Shown in pieces: positions 26,543 to 39,776 of a DNA stretch of 64,000 bases. The translations under genes and the position numbers were made by a program. Under the pieces are notes generated by a model. That model was not told where the DNA came from. It saw only the letters and a program-made list of their open reading frames with translations, and searched no databases. This DNA comes from Siderastrea radians (Eukaryota > Cnidaria > Anthozoa > Scleractinia > Rhizangiidae), in assembly GCA_964017195.1 (NCBI GenBank), contig OZ024891.1, forward strand, positions 618,694 to 682,693. The letters are read 5' to 3'. Every line of letters begins with the position of its first letter. Position 1 is the first letter of the stretch.

Positions 26543-29500
26543 ATGGATTGCACAGACGACAAGGAAAGCTTTCAAAGAAGCTATATAGCAGAGGAAATCC
26601 TTTCTTTGCCGGCGAAACAAGTCCTTCGTTATAACAAAGTCAAGGATCCGTTGTCTCTGCGTTTGAACTTGATCGGCTCTTTGAAAAACTGGAAAGATGT
26701 GGCTGATTTACTTGGCTATAGCACGGAAAAGATCTTTGGTCTCTTCGCACATTATGATTGGCCTGCATTAAAGTTACTTGAAGACTGGCTTTACCAAAAG
26801 AATGGCCGCCTAGAAAGACTTGTGGATGTGTTTACCAAGCTGGAGCTGTACGACTGTTTGGAAGTAGTATACGAGTGTGTCAAAGGTACGTGATCAAAGA
26901 TTTTGGAATCCGTGAAATTTTGTTTCTTACTTTGAAATGTTTAGGTCAAGGAAAATCGCTCTTTTTGTCAAATTATCGAGACGTGATTCAAGCAGGAAAA
27001 GCCATTTCGTCGTTTGGTTGAAAATTCTGTCGTGTGGAAACAAACATGTACTTTATCATGCAGATTTGGCAAGCAAAGAACTCAGACCGTAACCTTCGAG
27101 TGTTTTCGATGTAGATTTGTCCCCATACCGGCATCTCGATTAAGTGCCTTTGTAAATGTAGGTGAACTGTTAAGTGAGATCTGCAGTGTTTTATAGAAGC
27201 TAAGTTGGTGAAATTAAGGCAAGTATTGCAAGATGAAAGAAAACAAATGATGCTACATTTGCAGGCATATTTAAGCCTTGTAATCTTGTGTAAGTTATAT
27301 TCAACTAGCTTTTTTGAATACCGAAATTGCCTCCCACATATGTTGCATTTCGCCTAAATATAATAGTAAAGTGGTTCATGTATATGGCCAGGCTATTAAT
27401 TTTATATAGTTATAGGCGTGAAAAACGTTTTTCTTCAGAGATCTATTCATCGCGCTTATTTTTCACCTCCAAGCGATATGGTAAAAATGGAGGTTGTAGT
27501 TTATGCATAATTTACAGGTTTATTCGGTATCTCGAAAGGCGGTCGATCGGAGTATGTTTATTCCCGTACTGGGAACACATTTTTAACCAATATCACGCAT
27601 TTTTTCCATTCTCTTTAACTGTGTTTGTAGCCTAATGGTAGGGTTTTCCAATCAAAACAGCGAGGAAAAATTGAATTAATTCAGAAATTCGCTTACGCGG
27701 GTGGTAAAATTTTCAAGTTTTTGTTTGTATTTGAGATGATTTCTAATGCAATTTATATTTTCATTTGAATGCATCCAAGTAAGATTTTTAGGTTTTTAAT
27801 TTAATAATGAGATGAACGTTGAATTTTTTCCTTTCCTCTGAATCTTTGTGTTGGTTACGGAAATAATGAGTAATTCGAGAAACACGTCTGTGACCTACCG
27901 TGCAGCTAGTTCAAAAGTTTGGATCTCTTCCGGTATTTGTGGATTAAAGCCGCAGCACGTCTTTGCGTGAAGTACCTTTTCACTCCACAAAATTTAATGT
28001 GTCTGGATTGTAATTACTGAACATTGTTTTGTGTGCTCATTTTTTTTCCTTTTCGCCCCTACATTTCCTTGTAGTTTGTGTATTTCATCCAGGGCCCAGT
28101 CATGTTTAAATCAGTTTAACTGGTTACCTACCATTGAAGTGAACTTTGATGTTGTTTGTTTCCCAGTATTTTGCAAAATAACATTTGAAATTGTTTTCCA
28201 GGTCCATCCCAACCAAAATGTTCCCTCAATTTCGTAATCCATCCGATCCGGAACATACATTTTAGAAAGTGCCTTGCAGAGGTTCCAGATGCCCTCATTT
28301 TTGGTGAACCAGTGGAAAATGGTGGGATTAGTACTTGACAGGGTCAAGGAAAATGTGGGCAACTTGTGTTGCGAAAATGAAAGGATTTTTCGCTCTTCGT
28401 TACCGGATACCAGTTCAACAACTGAAGGGCCCGGTGGAAAAAGGGCGTAAGTGACGATTTGGGGTTAAAATCGAAATTGCTCCTATTTAGCTGAACATTG
28501 GCACACAGGCTGGTTTTCATGTGAGGAACGCTGTTGCGCACTTATTTCTTGACCTGAGATCTAAAATTTGAAGAATTAGCGTATTACTTTTGCGTGAAAA
28601 GTTTTGTTGAACTGAACTCGCTCAAGTGATGCGTGAAAGATTTCTTTTGTTCTCTACCTGAACTAAAACAAAGGAATTCAACCTAGAATCCGCGGTCCTG
28701 TTGTTTTCTTTGTGTCAGTTTTAAGCAAAAGTAATACGCTAATTCTTCAAATTTTAGATCTCAGGTCAAGAAATAAGTGCGCAACAGTGTTCCTCACATG
28801 AAAACCAGCCTGTGTGCCAATGTTCAGCTAAATAGGAGCAATTTCGATTTTAACCTCAAATCGTCACTTACGCCCTTTTTCCACCGGGCCCTTCAACTAT
28901 TCCCGAATCTCGCATCATAAAACTGCTAAATCTCGTATCCCGTTCATAAATACAATCCCGAATCTCGCTCCCCCTTTCCTCTCAAATCCCGAATCCCGGT
29001 CTTCAAATAAGCCAAATCCAGGATCCCAAAAAACCTATTGGGAACGCTCTGTTTTGGGGGGGGTGGGATGCCCATTAAATCTGGCATTATTACTAAGAGA
29101 TTTTTGTGGATGGTATTTTGTCATTCGCTGTTTTGCAACGTTTTGCGCTGCTAGATTGGTAAATGTATGAGGATGAACATCTGACTTTTAAAAATCGACA
29201 TTACACGTGCGTAGCTAGTGCCAGTTCCCAACCGCACGTTAAAAACAAAAATCCCTAAAACTCAGAGGAAAGAAGGTAGAGTTCCGAATTATTTCAGAAA
29301 TCGGACATAATTCAGCCCTCTTTATCATCTGACGCAAGCAATAACTGTTATTACAAAGAACAAGAAAACTACAGTACAAAAGGTATTAATACATGTACTC
29401 ATGATGTCATAGCTTCTATAATAACGCAAATTTCAAGAAATCGATACATCAAGTTTTGCATCTTGATGATTGTTAATTATTGGCACTGTTTTTAATAATC

Positions 29501-32500
29501 AAAACTGTATGCCATTTGAGTTTAAGGCTTTTTTCTGTTCAGGTCACATGACCTGCCAAATATGGTTGTGACTCGAAAATCTTGAACACCTTTCCCATGG
29601 AACAAACATGACGAAGCAGCTTATCTGTGGAAGTTAGGGTTTCCAAGATATGTGGATTAGGAACTTCCCATAGCAACAATATGGTAGTTAAGAGTCTCCC
29701 CCCTTAACTAGTCATGGGCTGAGGAAGCATAAAAAATCTGCTGGAAAATAAAATTTCCTCGCCTCACAAAGGGGTCACAGATTTGCCCATAATCTGCGGT
29801 TTGCTTATTGTAAATCTTATGTAAATTACATCACACCCATTTCAGGGTTTTTAGAACATTCCTTAATATTTAGACTCATTCTAATTTATTTTATCTCAAT
29901 TTAATTTATTTTTATTTTATGTATTTGATTTTTCTTAATTTATTTTAGAATATGAAGAAGCAGCATCAGTAAATATCAACAAACCTAAAGAAGATGACAA
30001 TGACTCGAATGTTGACTTCCAGGGAAATCATAAAGAAAAATATCAACATGGTACTGATAGTTCTATGACTGGAAGTTGTACAATGGGGACATCAACAGAT
30101 TATAGTACTGAAGAAGACTCATCCATGATGACAGATTACTCATCAACTTCAATTTGTCCACCTTCTGAAACATGCAGTGTAGCTACAGACAGTGCAGATT
30201 TCAGTGTTAAAGTTGAAGATTTAAGTTCTGTTGACAGTAACTGTAGCAGAGAGTCAGAAGGGAAATGCGTTAGTTGTGACAATCTCAACAGTGACAATGG
30301 TAAACATTCAGTGGCAATGTTGCAAAAACCAGAATTTCTCAGGGTTCAGAGTTGGTCTGGAACAGGACATGTAGATAAACAGCCAAACCTTCCGCAATCT
30401 ATGGGTGGTGAAAGAAGTCTGTTTACTCGTTCATTTTCTCAACCTAACGATATGAAATCCAAGGTTGGTGCAGAGACCAAAAGGAAATCTTTTAGGAAAA
30501 GGATTGCCAGACTTTTCAAAAAACCTAAGCAACACAAAAAGTCACCCATACAATCTATGGACGAGATGACCCCTGCTACATCCACAGTTACTACAGATTC
30601 AAGCCATGACATGTCAACGACTAAAACATTTACTGTCACAGGATCTTACAGTGAACCTTCTCAAAAACCTTGTGAAAATTTGTCCCCGCTCAAGGTAGAG
30701 GAGGCCCGGCGATTGTCCCTTACAGACAGTTTGAGCTCAGGAGAATCCGTGTCCTCTCCAACATCACCTGGCTATGAGTCGGGGTACATGTCATCAGAAG
30801 GTAACTATGATTTACTAAACATTAATTATTGTAATAACTACTAAACAAGGACATCAGGGCTGCCAATAAAGGCAGAGATCTGATTATTTTATAATTCATA
30901 TTTCTTCTTGCTATTGTAATTTTGAGCTCTGCCAACTTCGATAGTCAAACCAGGGGGAATTTATTGTAAATTTGTGTCTTTGTTGTAAGGTACTGTAGAA
31001 ACAAGCGTAAGTTAGATAAACAAAATGAATAAAGTAAATTTATGTGAATTGAAGGAACTAGTTGTTTAGAGTACATCAGTTCTGAAGACTATTATTAAAG
31101 AGCTTGGTTTTCAGTTTCATTTAATTCTTGATTTTTTTCAGGATTTCTTTGTAATTGCTTAAGTTGCTTAAACCCCTTACAAGGATCTTTTTCTCATTGC
31201 ATCTTTGTAGTCTCTTTCGTTTAACTTGCTTGACCTTACACAAGCTTGGTGATCACTTACAAAGTAAATTTACATTACTGAGAAGTCACTGTCTCACAGG
31301 GGGCCAATTTCAAAGCACGAAAATGATGCCCACAAGATTTGAATCTTGCTGAAATGTTGAACATCTAGCAATCTTATAGCCTGCGTAGCAGGCATTTCTG
31401 TAGGGCTTTCCGTGGGTTTGAAGCATTGTTCGCTTTTTCAACGTGCAAATATTGGGGCGAGCGCAAAAAAGTGTGAGAAGGGGGAGGGAAAGGAAGGAAA
31501 GGAAATGTTTGCCCACAAACCATACAATTTTGAAAAACCTGTTCGTCCATGAAGAGTTTCCTGATTGGCGCGGCATGGTAGTGTTGACTGCCAAGTGATA
31601 AATCCATCAATCAAATGAGGTATGTTCATTTGAGTGTCACTCGCATGAACACAACTAACTGGTTACTTTCCTTGTCTTGGGGAATTCTTGTAATAACTTT
31701 CCCACACCAATTCACTATCACTATTTTTACCTGAAGTTCCTCTCCAGCTGGTAAATCGTCGCTGTTCAGGTTTGACTCAAGAAGATCATTTTTGTCCTGA
31801 TCCGACAGCAGATCTCAAAGACTTGTGGGAAGCTTTTTCCAACACGGAGGAATTTACACGAACATTCTTGCAACAAGGACTGTTGCCTGACGGAGTTTGG
31901 TGCAGCCGTTTAATTACACAAGTTCATAGACTGCCTTGGCGGAGTTTGGGAAACAGCAGACTAGCTACCTATTGCTTTCGAATAACTTCAAATAATGCTC
32001 CTAAATTCTGAATTTTTCGAGCGTAAGAATTGCACAGGCACACGGTCAGAGAATAGCTCCAAGTTTTGAACAGCTTCCACTCTAACCGCTCTGCAAAGAT
32101 TAGCGAGAATTGTTCCATAAGAATCCCTTCTTATGGAACAGGAAAAGGCTTTCTGAAGAAACTAAACCCAATTTTCCCAGTTGAGATGAAGTTCCAATTT
32201 TAACTGTGAAATTACAACAAATCCTGAAGTTATTGCTTGGAGTTTGTTTTGATTTTGATGGAAGTAAATTTGTATCATCTGGTGATTTGTTATTCGTAAA
32301 ATCAATTATTTATAAGATGTCACACTGTGAATTTATCCAACTGCGAAAGTGTCAAAGGGTTGTTTTTCAAAATCGTGGGGTTTGCGGGCAAGCAAACTTT
32401 TTCTCGCCTCCCCTCTCCCTCCTTGCTCCTTCCATCAGTGTTACGCTCACGTCAATTTTCGCGTCGCCAAAAAGCGAAAAATGCCTCAAACGGGCGGAAA

Positions 32501-33965
32501 AGTCTTTGGAAATGCTTGCTACACAGGCAAGCTATCTTAAGCCTAAGAAATGTTAAAAGTCCAATCCAGGCCATTATATAAGAACTTACCATCAAGGAGA
32601 TGATATTAAAAATTAGTTTTCTCAGTGAATGATGATCAGGGTTTTCTTTCTACACAGGCCCATCTGTTAGTTCGGGAAAGTCCATCTCCATCATTCATTG
32701 CTCTGATTTAGAGGAAGAATCCTATCAAACAGAGGTGTTAAAGCTGTACGATCACTTCAGTGAAAAGTTGGGCTACAAGTGCCACTTGGACAAGCTGGAG
32801 ATGTGGAAAATAGCAGAAAACAAGTTTCGCTATGCATTGCGAAGAGTGCAACACAGCGATTTTGTGTTTATTTGTGTTTCACCAGAGTTGAAAAGAATTT
32901 TTGACTCCTCTCTTGAAGATATCAGTGAACAACTTGAAGGTTGGTTGGTTTTAGTTTTATGTTCAAATGCAAATTCTTCCCACTGGGTGCCATATGTAGT
33001 TTAAAAAATTAAAATGTAGATCAGCTCTGAACATGTGAAACCAAAACATAGTGTTGATTACTTCTGGAATAAATTAATTACAGTGCAAGTAAGGTCAGGG
33101 TGAATGTATTACAGTGGAGTGCACCGTGCTGCTATGAATGCATTTTACTAAAAATTTGGGTACTTTACAGTGCAAGTAAGGTCAGGGTGGATGTGTAAGA
33201 ATTACAGTGTAGTGCACCATGCTGCTATGAATGCATTTTACTGAAAATTTGGGAACTTTACAGTGCAAGTAAGGTCAGGGTGAATGTAAGAATTACAGTG
33301 TAGTGTGCCATGCTGCTATAAATGCATTTTACTGAAAATTTGGGAACTTCACAAAGAAAATTCACGGGAAACAAAATCTTGATGAAGTTTTGCAGCATCT
33401 TTTGTTTGATCTGGTTTAAAATTTGAAAGTCTTTGCTAAAGTTTGTAACTAAGATCTGCAGTGCTGTGAAATCTTAATGGTGAACTTTTGTAATGGTGAC
33501 ATGAAATTTTTTGTGCAGAGCTTGTGCTTCACCAAAATAAAAGTTTCCTAGAACTGGTTTTTTCCTATGTGACAACAGGAGAGCTCAAAATTTGAAATTA
33601 ATTTTCTTTAAATGGGCACATATGCTCTGCGTTTACTAGTCATGATGTTATTAACCAGCATCAAATTGTTTAATTTTTCAGATGATGGTAACTGCATCCT
33701 ACGTCTCGAATCTGATCTAATATTAAGTGACCTTGCAAATCACGGAAGCAACCGGAAAGGCAAGTTCATGACCATCATCCTGGCAGGGTCTTCCAAGAGA
33801 GATGTACCTTGCTTCTTGGAATCATATATGAAGTACCAGTGGCCAAAGGATGAGAGGAAAATCCGCTGCATTATAGAAGAACAACCAGAGATTATCCCGG
33901 TGCCAGTTTCAAGCATCAAAACTGATCCACCCTCACAGGTTGTTAGACCAGCAGGACTGATCTAA
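26543..33965 (+). CDS. Death-SEFIR adaptor, CIKS/Act1-like
   Basis: Four exons join in phase 1: 26543..26885, 29949..30800, 32658..32939 and 33682..33965, giving 586 residues. Exon 1 is a Death domain (LSLRLNLIGSLKNWKDVADL, then WPALKLLEDWL). Exon 2 is a long Ser/Thr-rich disordered region with a basic patch (KSFRKRIARLFKKPK) near 30490..30535. Exons 3-4 form a SEFIR domain: SISIIHCSDLEEES, then HLDKLEMWKIAENKFRYAL, SDFVFICVSPELKRIF and, in exon 4, KFMTIILAGSSKRDVPCFL. Act1/CIKS links IL-17 receptors to TRAF signalling, and invertebrate forms carry a Death domain that vertebrate ones lack. Cytosolic innate-immune signalling is likely. ATCATGG is a good start. Confidence 0.75.
28421..28896. 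mobile_element. Long foldback element in intron 1 of the Death-SEFIR gene
   Basis: Arms 28421..28592 and 28726..28896 are near-identical reverse complements (outer end ACTGAAGGGCCCGGTGG), with a loop of about 130 bp. The transcript would form a hairpin stem of about 170 bp. No coding sequence. Degenerate CCCGAATCTCG motifs follow to about 29040. Confidence 0.85.
31372..32545. repeat. Inverted pair of related repeats in intron 2 of the Death-SEFIR gene
   Basis: The segment at 31375..31535 (CCTGCGTAGCAGGCATTTCT, AAGCATTGTTCGC, CAAATATT) and the one at 32345..32535 (read in reverse) share their layout and several blocks, including a GCAAACATTTC-like and an AATTTTG(A)AAA block. They seem to be two copies of one MITE in opposite orientation. 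Confidence 0.4.
33081..33352. repeat. Three-copy 89-bp tandem repeat in intron 3
   Basis: The unit CAGTGCAAGTAAGGTCAGGG ... ACTGAAAATTTGGGAACTT occurs three times in direct orientation with a few substitutions and short indels. It is non-coding. Confidence 0.9.
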
Positions 33966-35570
33966 TTCTTCAAGGTTTGTAGGATTCTGGTAGTCAAATC
34001 GTTCATAAAATACAAACCAGAAACCTATTCACTCAACACAGTTATGTAACAACACAGTTACATACATATTTGTAAATTTATGCATTGTAAGACAGTTTTG
34101 CAAATGAGTACATGTAACTTGATGAACACTGTTTTTGAGTCCACACATCCCTTCATTTGTGAAAAAAAGAAAGTGATGATTTTTTCTGACTTGACTTGGA
34201 GTGACATTTGAAAATAGACAGTATCCATTGTTACCCGCCATCATTAAGCTTGGTACTCTACTGAACTCAGCCCATGATAATATTGACAATTCCTATGAAT
34301 TTAGGGAATTTAGATCTCAGAGATAGAAATAACAGTTGGTTATGGGATAGTGTCGAGGCGCATTGTTGGTGTAGTGGATATTCCATTTCTCTGCCCCCCC
34401 CCCCTTCCCTCAATCAGATAGTAGTCCTTCACATGGCTACCACGACCCCCCCTCCCCCAAGTATTTTGTTAAGATGCCCTTACAATTTACTGACACCCAG
34501 TTGTTCAAAGTAGGGTTAAGCTAACCCAGAATTAGCGTTAATTTTTAATTCCGTTTTATAGCCAAACGAGACAGATTCCTGTAAATCATTCTTTTTTGCC
34601 TTACATTTTGACTTTGGTTGCTTTAAAACGGTCACTTGGAATTTGCTGTGAAAACTGTTTTGAAGTAAGAGAAACAGTGATCTTGGTTACATTTTAATCC
34701 AGTACCCCAGGTTTGCGTTAACGGGCTTTTGAACAACCGGGCCCCTGGTAGAGAGCCTGTAGAGTAAAGTTTCTAGTCTAAGGAAACAACATTTCAGGGT
34801 GCTGATACCAAGCCTTGAAGCGCCAGCCCTTTGAGAGTTTCTTATAAAAATAATAATTATATAAATTTTCAACAGCCAAGTGTGACTTGGTAATGGCACA
34901 ATAACCAAAAATATATATGATATATCCCTTATTATTATTCTATTTCCACCACTATGTCGTTTTCTCATTATAAGGGTGGGAAAAGGTGCAAAACAAGACA
35001 TCATGCAGTTTAGAATCCTGTATTACGTTGTTGTGTCTTGGTTTGACTGGTTTACAGCTAAGCGTTAGAGCTAAGGCAAAGGGAAAGTGAACTAGAATAA
35101 TAAATACCTTATTTGTAGGTATCCATGCATATTATCTGTAAAGCTGTATAAGAAGATTTATGCACTCTATTTGTTATGTCAGTTTTCCAGTTCATTTTGT
35201 TTACTTGGCTTTTGTAGTTGTCTAGCTCTATTGTAATCAGTCAAAATACAAGTTTGAATAGTAATAATAGTGACATAACCAATCAAAGCAAAGGCATATC
35301 ATGTATTTCATCCAAACACAATTCTCTATTATCCTGTAGTCAAGGATACATGTAGTTTCGTTTTTTGACAGGTTAACCTTGGATTACTGACGTGTGTTTA
35401 ACAAGCACCTTGGAATGCCAGAAGAGCGACTTCCACTAATGTGGTCACATTTTTACTCACTCGGTCTCCTCTGTCTTTCTAATCCAACGTGGCGGTTTTA
35501 GGACATGATGGGATATTTAATGTTTATGATCATGATGAAAAGAGCATTCCCATTGGCTTCCTGAATGGTC

Positions 35571-35630
<60 letters not shown>

Positions 35631-37330
35631 TTTCACTGCTAGACTGCTCGCAGATTTATTTCACAGAATTATCTATTCTTAAGATTCCTCCTACTTTTAC
35701 AATGCTGTGTAGCACTTTTACAAATTTTTCATTAGCTTTTAACAATTTTTTCATGGCTTTTGTGTTATTAAATGGCAAATTAAAATGAAAGAACTGCGAG
35801 GGTCGGAGTTGTCAAGTTTTGTGTTCACACCTGACTTTTCCTGTCATAGTTCTTGATTTTGTTTGGTTACTTCAAACAGAAGCCATCAAAATGTTGTTGA
35901 AAAAAATGTCAGAAACAAATCGAAAACTTGCCCAACCGGCAGTTTTTTGTGGTGCTTGTGCAAAATTTTTAGGAAAAATGTGTTTTAGCGTGCGTCTTTA
36001 TAACACGTGTATTTTCCAATCCAATACAAATTGACTGTGCTGTCAGTTTTTTTAAAACCCATATGTCAAAATCTTTATACTAACTTCTTTAAAAATTAGC
36101 ACATTCTAGTTAAATTTATAACCTATACACATATAAACTACACTGTAGTGTCTTGTGGTTTGTGAGTAGTTTTTAAAAGTCGGTAACCACTCTTATGTAT
36201 CCGTGAATTGGTATCGCTGTACATATATTTTATCTCATGAAGCAGTATTATCTTTTTAGAGCATAATAACATGGATGATGTTCGGGAGCTTTCACAGCGT
36301 ACGTGTTAGCAAGGGAAGTGTTACATGAGTGATTAGGTCTACATATCCTGCTAGTAGATGTTGTATAAATAGATGTCGAAAATAAATGCTTCTATAAACA
36401 CAGAATATTGTTTCTATTGGTAAATTAAAACACTTCTGTTGTCTGTATGATAAAACAATTTCACGTGAACTCATGGCCAACTCCGGGGGGAAGGGGGGCG
36501 GGGTGTACTCATCAAGTTTCTGTACGGGGAGGTTCCACCCCGAGGATCAAACCCTTACCCCTCAATACCCTAACCTTTATCAAAATGACACCCCTTTCGT
36601 ATACTTAGAACAAAAATTGCACCTCTTTAATACCTCAAAATAAGCAAACAGGAGTAGCTCGTCGCGACGATCATCGCGGAATTTTATTCGCAAGAAGGCT
36701 CAAAGCTTTCGTACATTTTTGTGCTGTGATTTCTGTCAAAATATTGCAAATAATTTTAGTACTTGTTCTTGGTTGCTATCTGTTTTAGTTTAAGGTTTGT
36801 TTCGGCGACCCTAGAATTTCCCTACCCTTTCATTTTCTGCAAGCGCAAAAATGGCACTTCTTTCGGGTGGAGCCTCCCCGCATAGCCCAAGCCCGCTATG
36901 TGGAGTACCCTCGGTGGAGGGAGGGTGGGGCTACTCGGTACTGGCGCAGACTTGTTCTCCTTCCCCAAAGAGGATTGCTGGGTTTTCGTTTGGCCTTACC
37001 TTGAAGCAGTGTGTCCACACCAAATCTTCCCCAGACGACGAACAAGGGGTTAGTTTCCAAAGAAACTGTGGTGCTGCGTCGGTTGGGAAGAGAACACAAA
37101 ACTTTGGATTATCAACTGAGTTGATAAGGTGAATTGGCCATCATAAAGAGATTGAAAGCGATGTTTCGAGCATTAGCCCTTCGTCAGAGTGAATCAAGGA
37201 ATTGTGGGTTGCACTTGGTTTATATGGAGAGCGATGGAGCTACGCTATTGGTAGGAACACGGCGACGTGAAAGACGAGAATATCTTAGTTGAATAAAAAG
37301 CATTCGTTAACACCGTGGGGATTATTAATA
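33966..37330. other. 3' flank of the Death-SEFIR gene and repeat-rich spacer
   Basis: A possible distant AATAAA lies near 36380. A (ATT)n microsatellite spans about 35572..35629 and a poly-C tract lies near 34386. From 36485 to about 36960 there is a GC-rich dispersed-repeat-like segment (CCCCGAGGATCAAACCC, CGGGTGGAGCCTCCCCG). Around 37130..37200 is a stretch with CGATGTTTCGAGCATTAGCCC, a block that recurs at 42376..42410. No gene seen. Confidence 0.4.
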
Positions 37331-37625
37331 ATGTGCCGATTTGAAAAATGAATTTTCTAGATTTTTACGGCTTTCCGTGTTACCCTAGGGTCGGAAAGGC
37401 CGCAGATCGTCACGTGTTGACTAGAATGATCAGGGAGATTATAAAGTGTCTGGAGACTGGTTGAAACAAATGGCAAGGACACATCCAAACCAGCAGTCGC
37501 CCGACATTTAAATCTCCCTGATCATTCTAGCCAATACATGACAATCTGCGGCCTTTCCGTACACCAGAGTAACACGGAAAGCCGTAAAAATTTAAAACAA
37601 AAATTCCTTTTTCAAATCGGCACAT
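37331..37625. mobile_element. Foldback MITE
   Basis: Outer ends are ATGTGCCGATTTGAAAAA and its complement. The arms (about 37331..37452 and 37508..37625) include GATCAGGGAGATTTAAA-like and GGAAAGGCCGCAGAT blocks in opposite orientation. Confidence 0.8.
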
Positions 37626-37796
37626 CAGTATGGAAAATCATATCAAATCACATCAAATCAGTAGGCTTGAAGTAACAGTTGAAAAATTAAAATCTTGTGC
37701 GCACCCTCCCAACGCATTTGACAATCACAATTCCGCGTCCACCGAGCTGGTTCACGCAAAAATATGGACTTTTTTAAAAGTTTTTTTTTTTAATTC

Positions 37797-37885
37797 TCCG
37801 ACGGGGATCTAACCCATGACCTTGAGTACACCGCTCGGATGCTCTGAGCTACTGGGAGAGTTGTGGTGAGCTAGGTCCTATTTAC
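37797..37885 (-). mobile_element. tRNA-derived SINE, minus orientation
   Basis: The reverse complement shows a tRNA-like body: AGTAGCTCAGAGCATCCGAG (A-box-like) and GGGTTAGATCCCCGTCGGA (B-box-like). It is followed by a poly-A tail (poly-T at 37779..37792). It does not fold as a functional tRNA by eye. Confidence 0.6.
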
Positions 37886-37920
37886 TAGGTTCAGGGTGAC
37901 ACGCGTCCTGCATACTGGTT

Positions 37921-38504
37921 GCTAGGACACATACAGTGTTAGCTGTTGTTGCTAGGACACATACAGTGGGACCTGTTGTTGCTAGGACACATACAGTGGG
38001 ACCTGTTGTTGCTAGGACACATACAGTGGGACCTGTTGTTACTAGGACACACAGTGGGACCTGTTGTTGCTAGGACACATACAGTGGGACCTGTTGTTGC
38101 TAGGACACATACAGTGGGACCTGTTGTTACTAGGACACATACAGTGGGACCTGTTGTTGCTAGGACACATACAGTGGGACCTGTTGTTGCAAGGACACAT
38201 ACAGTGGGACCTGTTGTTGCTAGGACACATACAGTGGGACCTGTTGTTACTAGGACACATACAGTGGGACCTGTTGTTGCTAGGACACAGTGGGACCTGT
38301 TGTTACTAGGACACATACAGTGGGACCTGTTGTTGCTAGGACACATACAGTGGGACCTGTTGTTGCTAGGACACATACAGTGGGACCTGTTGTTGCTAGA
38401 ACACATACAGTGGGACCTGTTGTTACTAGGACACATACAGTGGGACCTGTTGTTGCTAGGACACATACAGTGGGACCTGTTGTTGCTAGGACACATACAG
38501 TGGG
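37921..38504. repeat. 30-bp tandem repeat array, about 19 copies
   Basis: The unit GCTAGGACACATACAGTGGG plus ACCTGTTGTT repeats almost perfectly. A few units lack 2 or 4 bases in the CACATACAG part. Because 30 is a multiple of three and the unit has no stop, long open frames appear on both strands; they are artefacts. Confidence 0.97.
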
Positions 38505-38840
38505 ATCATGTTGTAAGCGGCCACTTTACTCGGCTAGGGACGATGGTCGCTCAGAAGAGGCGGTCGCGTACGAAGGGTTTCAAATATTATAGTGTTTTGA
38601 CAGAAGAAACGAAATTCTGCACCATCGACAAAGGTCTGTTATCCCTTTAACTTCCTGTCTCACCAGCTAAGCTCATATTTTCTAGGCCGAACATGATTGT
38701 GACACACCTCTTGCGTATTTCTAGGATCAGCAATGTCGAAAGCGTCCTGTGTGATCACAAATAAAGAAAGATGGTAAATTCTTAGGTCATTGAAGAAAAA
38801 AGAAAAATTGAATATTTAGTTTGCCACGAGTGAGGGACAA

Positions 38841-38965
38841 AGAAAAAAATTGAGTCCAGACTGGAATCAAACCCACGACTTCCCGTACAACGGTCGAGCG
38901 CTCTCATCAGTGAGCTAACTTCGAAAGTTAGAACCACTTTGGTCAGCATATCAAACAGGAAAGTA
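38841..38965 (-). mobile_element. tRNA-derived SINE (same family as 50518..50650)
   Basis: The reverse complement contains GTTAGCTCACTGATGAGAGC (A-box-like), CGTGGGTTTGATTCC (B-box-like) and the shared tail GACTCAATTTTTTTCTTTGT. Confidence 0.65.
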
Positions 38966-39776
38966 CCGTTCAGTATCCATTACTTGGATAATCACACCAG
39001 GGCCGTAGCCAGACTTTTCTGATAACTGAGGCAATTGCGAAATTTGGCGCTGCGAGCTTTTAGGGGGTCTGGGAGCATATTTCCCAGAAAATTTCGAAAT
39101 CTAGACGCTCGGAAATGTCATTTTTAGCGTTTTCCTGGTGGTATTTTTCCCTAAACATAATCAAAATCCAAACTACCTTTAACAGCATTTATGTTTGTTA
39201 TCACTCTGTAGTTAAATTCACAGACCCAAAAGTTTGAACTACCTTGTGCAGCATATTAAACGGTACCCGCAGGAAAGTATAACAAGTACGCAATAGCTAC
39301 CATTTGAATGGAGTAACTCAAGAATTTCATTCACATGAAAACTACGATATACGATTCAGAATTTAACCGCCCTTGTTAAATAAAAATCTTTTTACAGAGA
39401 TTTTCATTGCAAGAGAAGATGGCATAGAACTGCACAGAAATAAGTATATTAAGTCAGACGAATTTCTTTTTTTTTTAATGCTCTTTTTATTTCTAGTCTC
39501 AAGGGCTTACATATGATTTTTTGTTGATCACACTGCTCCTTTTTGCACTGAATTCATTTTCATTCTATACTACTTCTACTGCTACACAAAAGTTACATAT
39601 TCGGTCTCGTCATCCGGTCCATTATGCAGGCACACGAGTGAAGTGTCGTTGTTTCTTGTTAGCGTACGGGGCTGATTACAACCTTCTCACCTACATCCAC
39701 ATCTGCACCTCCTAACGTTATACCATCAACATCCACCTGTAAGATGGAAAAGTCAGTCAAACTGATGAATTGATTT

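Noticed and set aside
31772..32011. Possible extra exon (TQEDHFCPDPTADLKDLWE) in intron 2 of the Death-SEFIR gene
   Set aside because: Exon 2 to exon 3 already joins in phase, and the segment has no recognised domain and lies among repeats.
37797..37885. Functional tRNA gene
   Set aside because: A- and B-box-like blocks are present, but the acceptor stem does not pair and a poly-A tail follows, so it is a SINE.
37946..38650. Long open frames on both strands through the 30-bp repeat array
   Set aside because: The unit length is a multiple of three and has no stop in these frames, so the frames follow from the satellite; no start context, domain or splice signal supports them.
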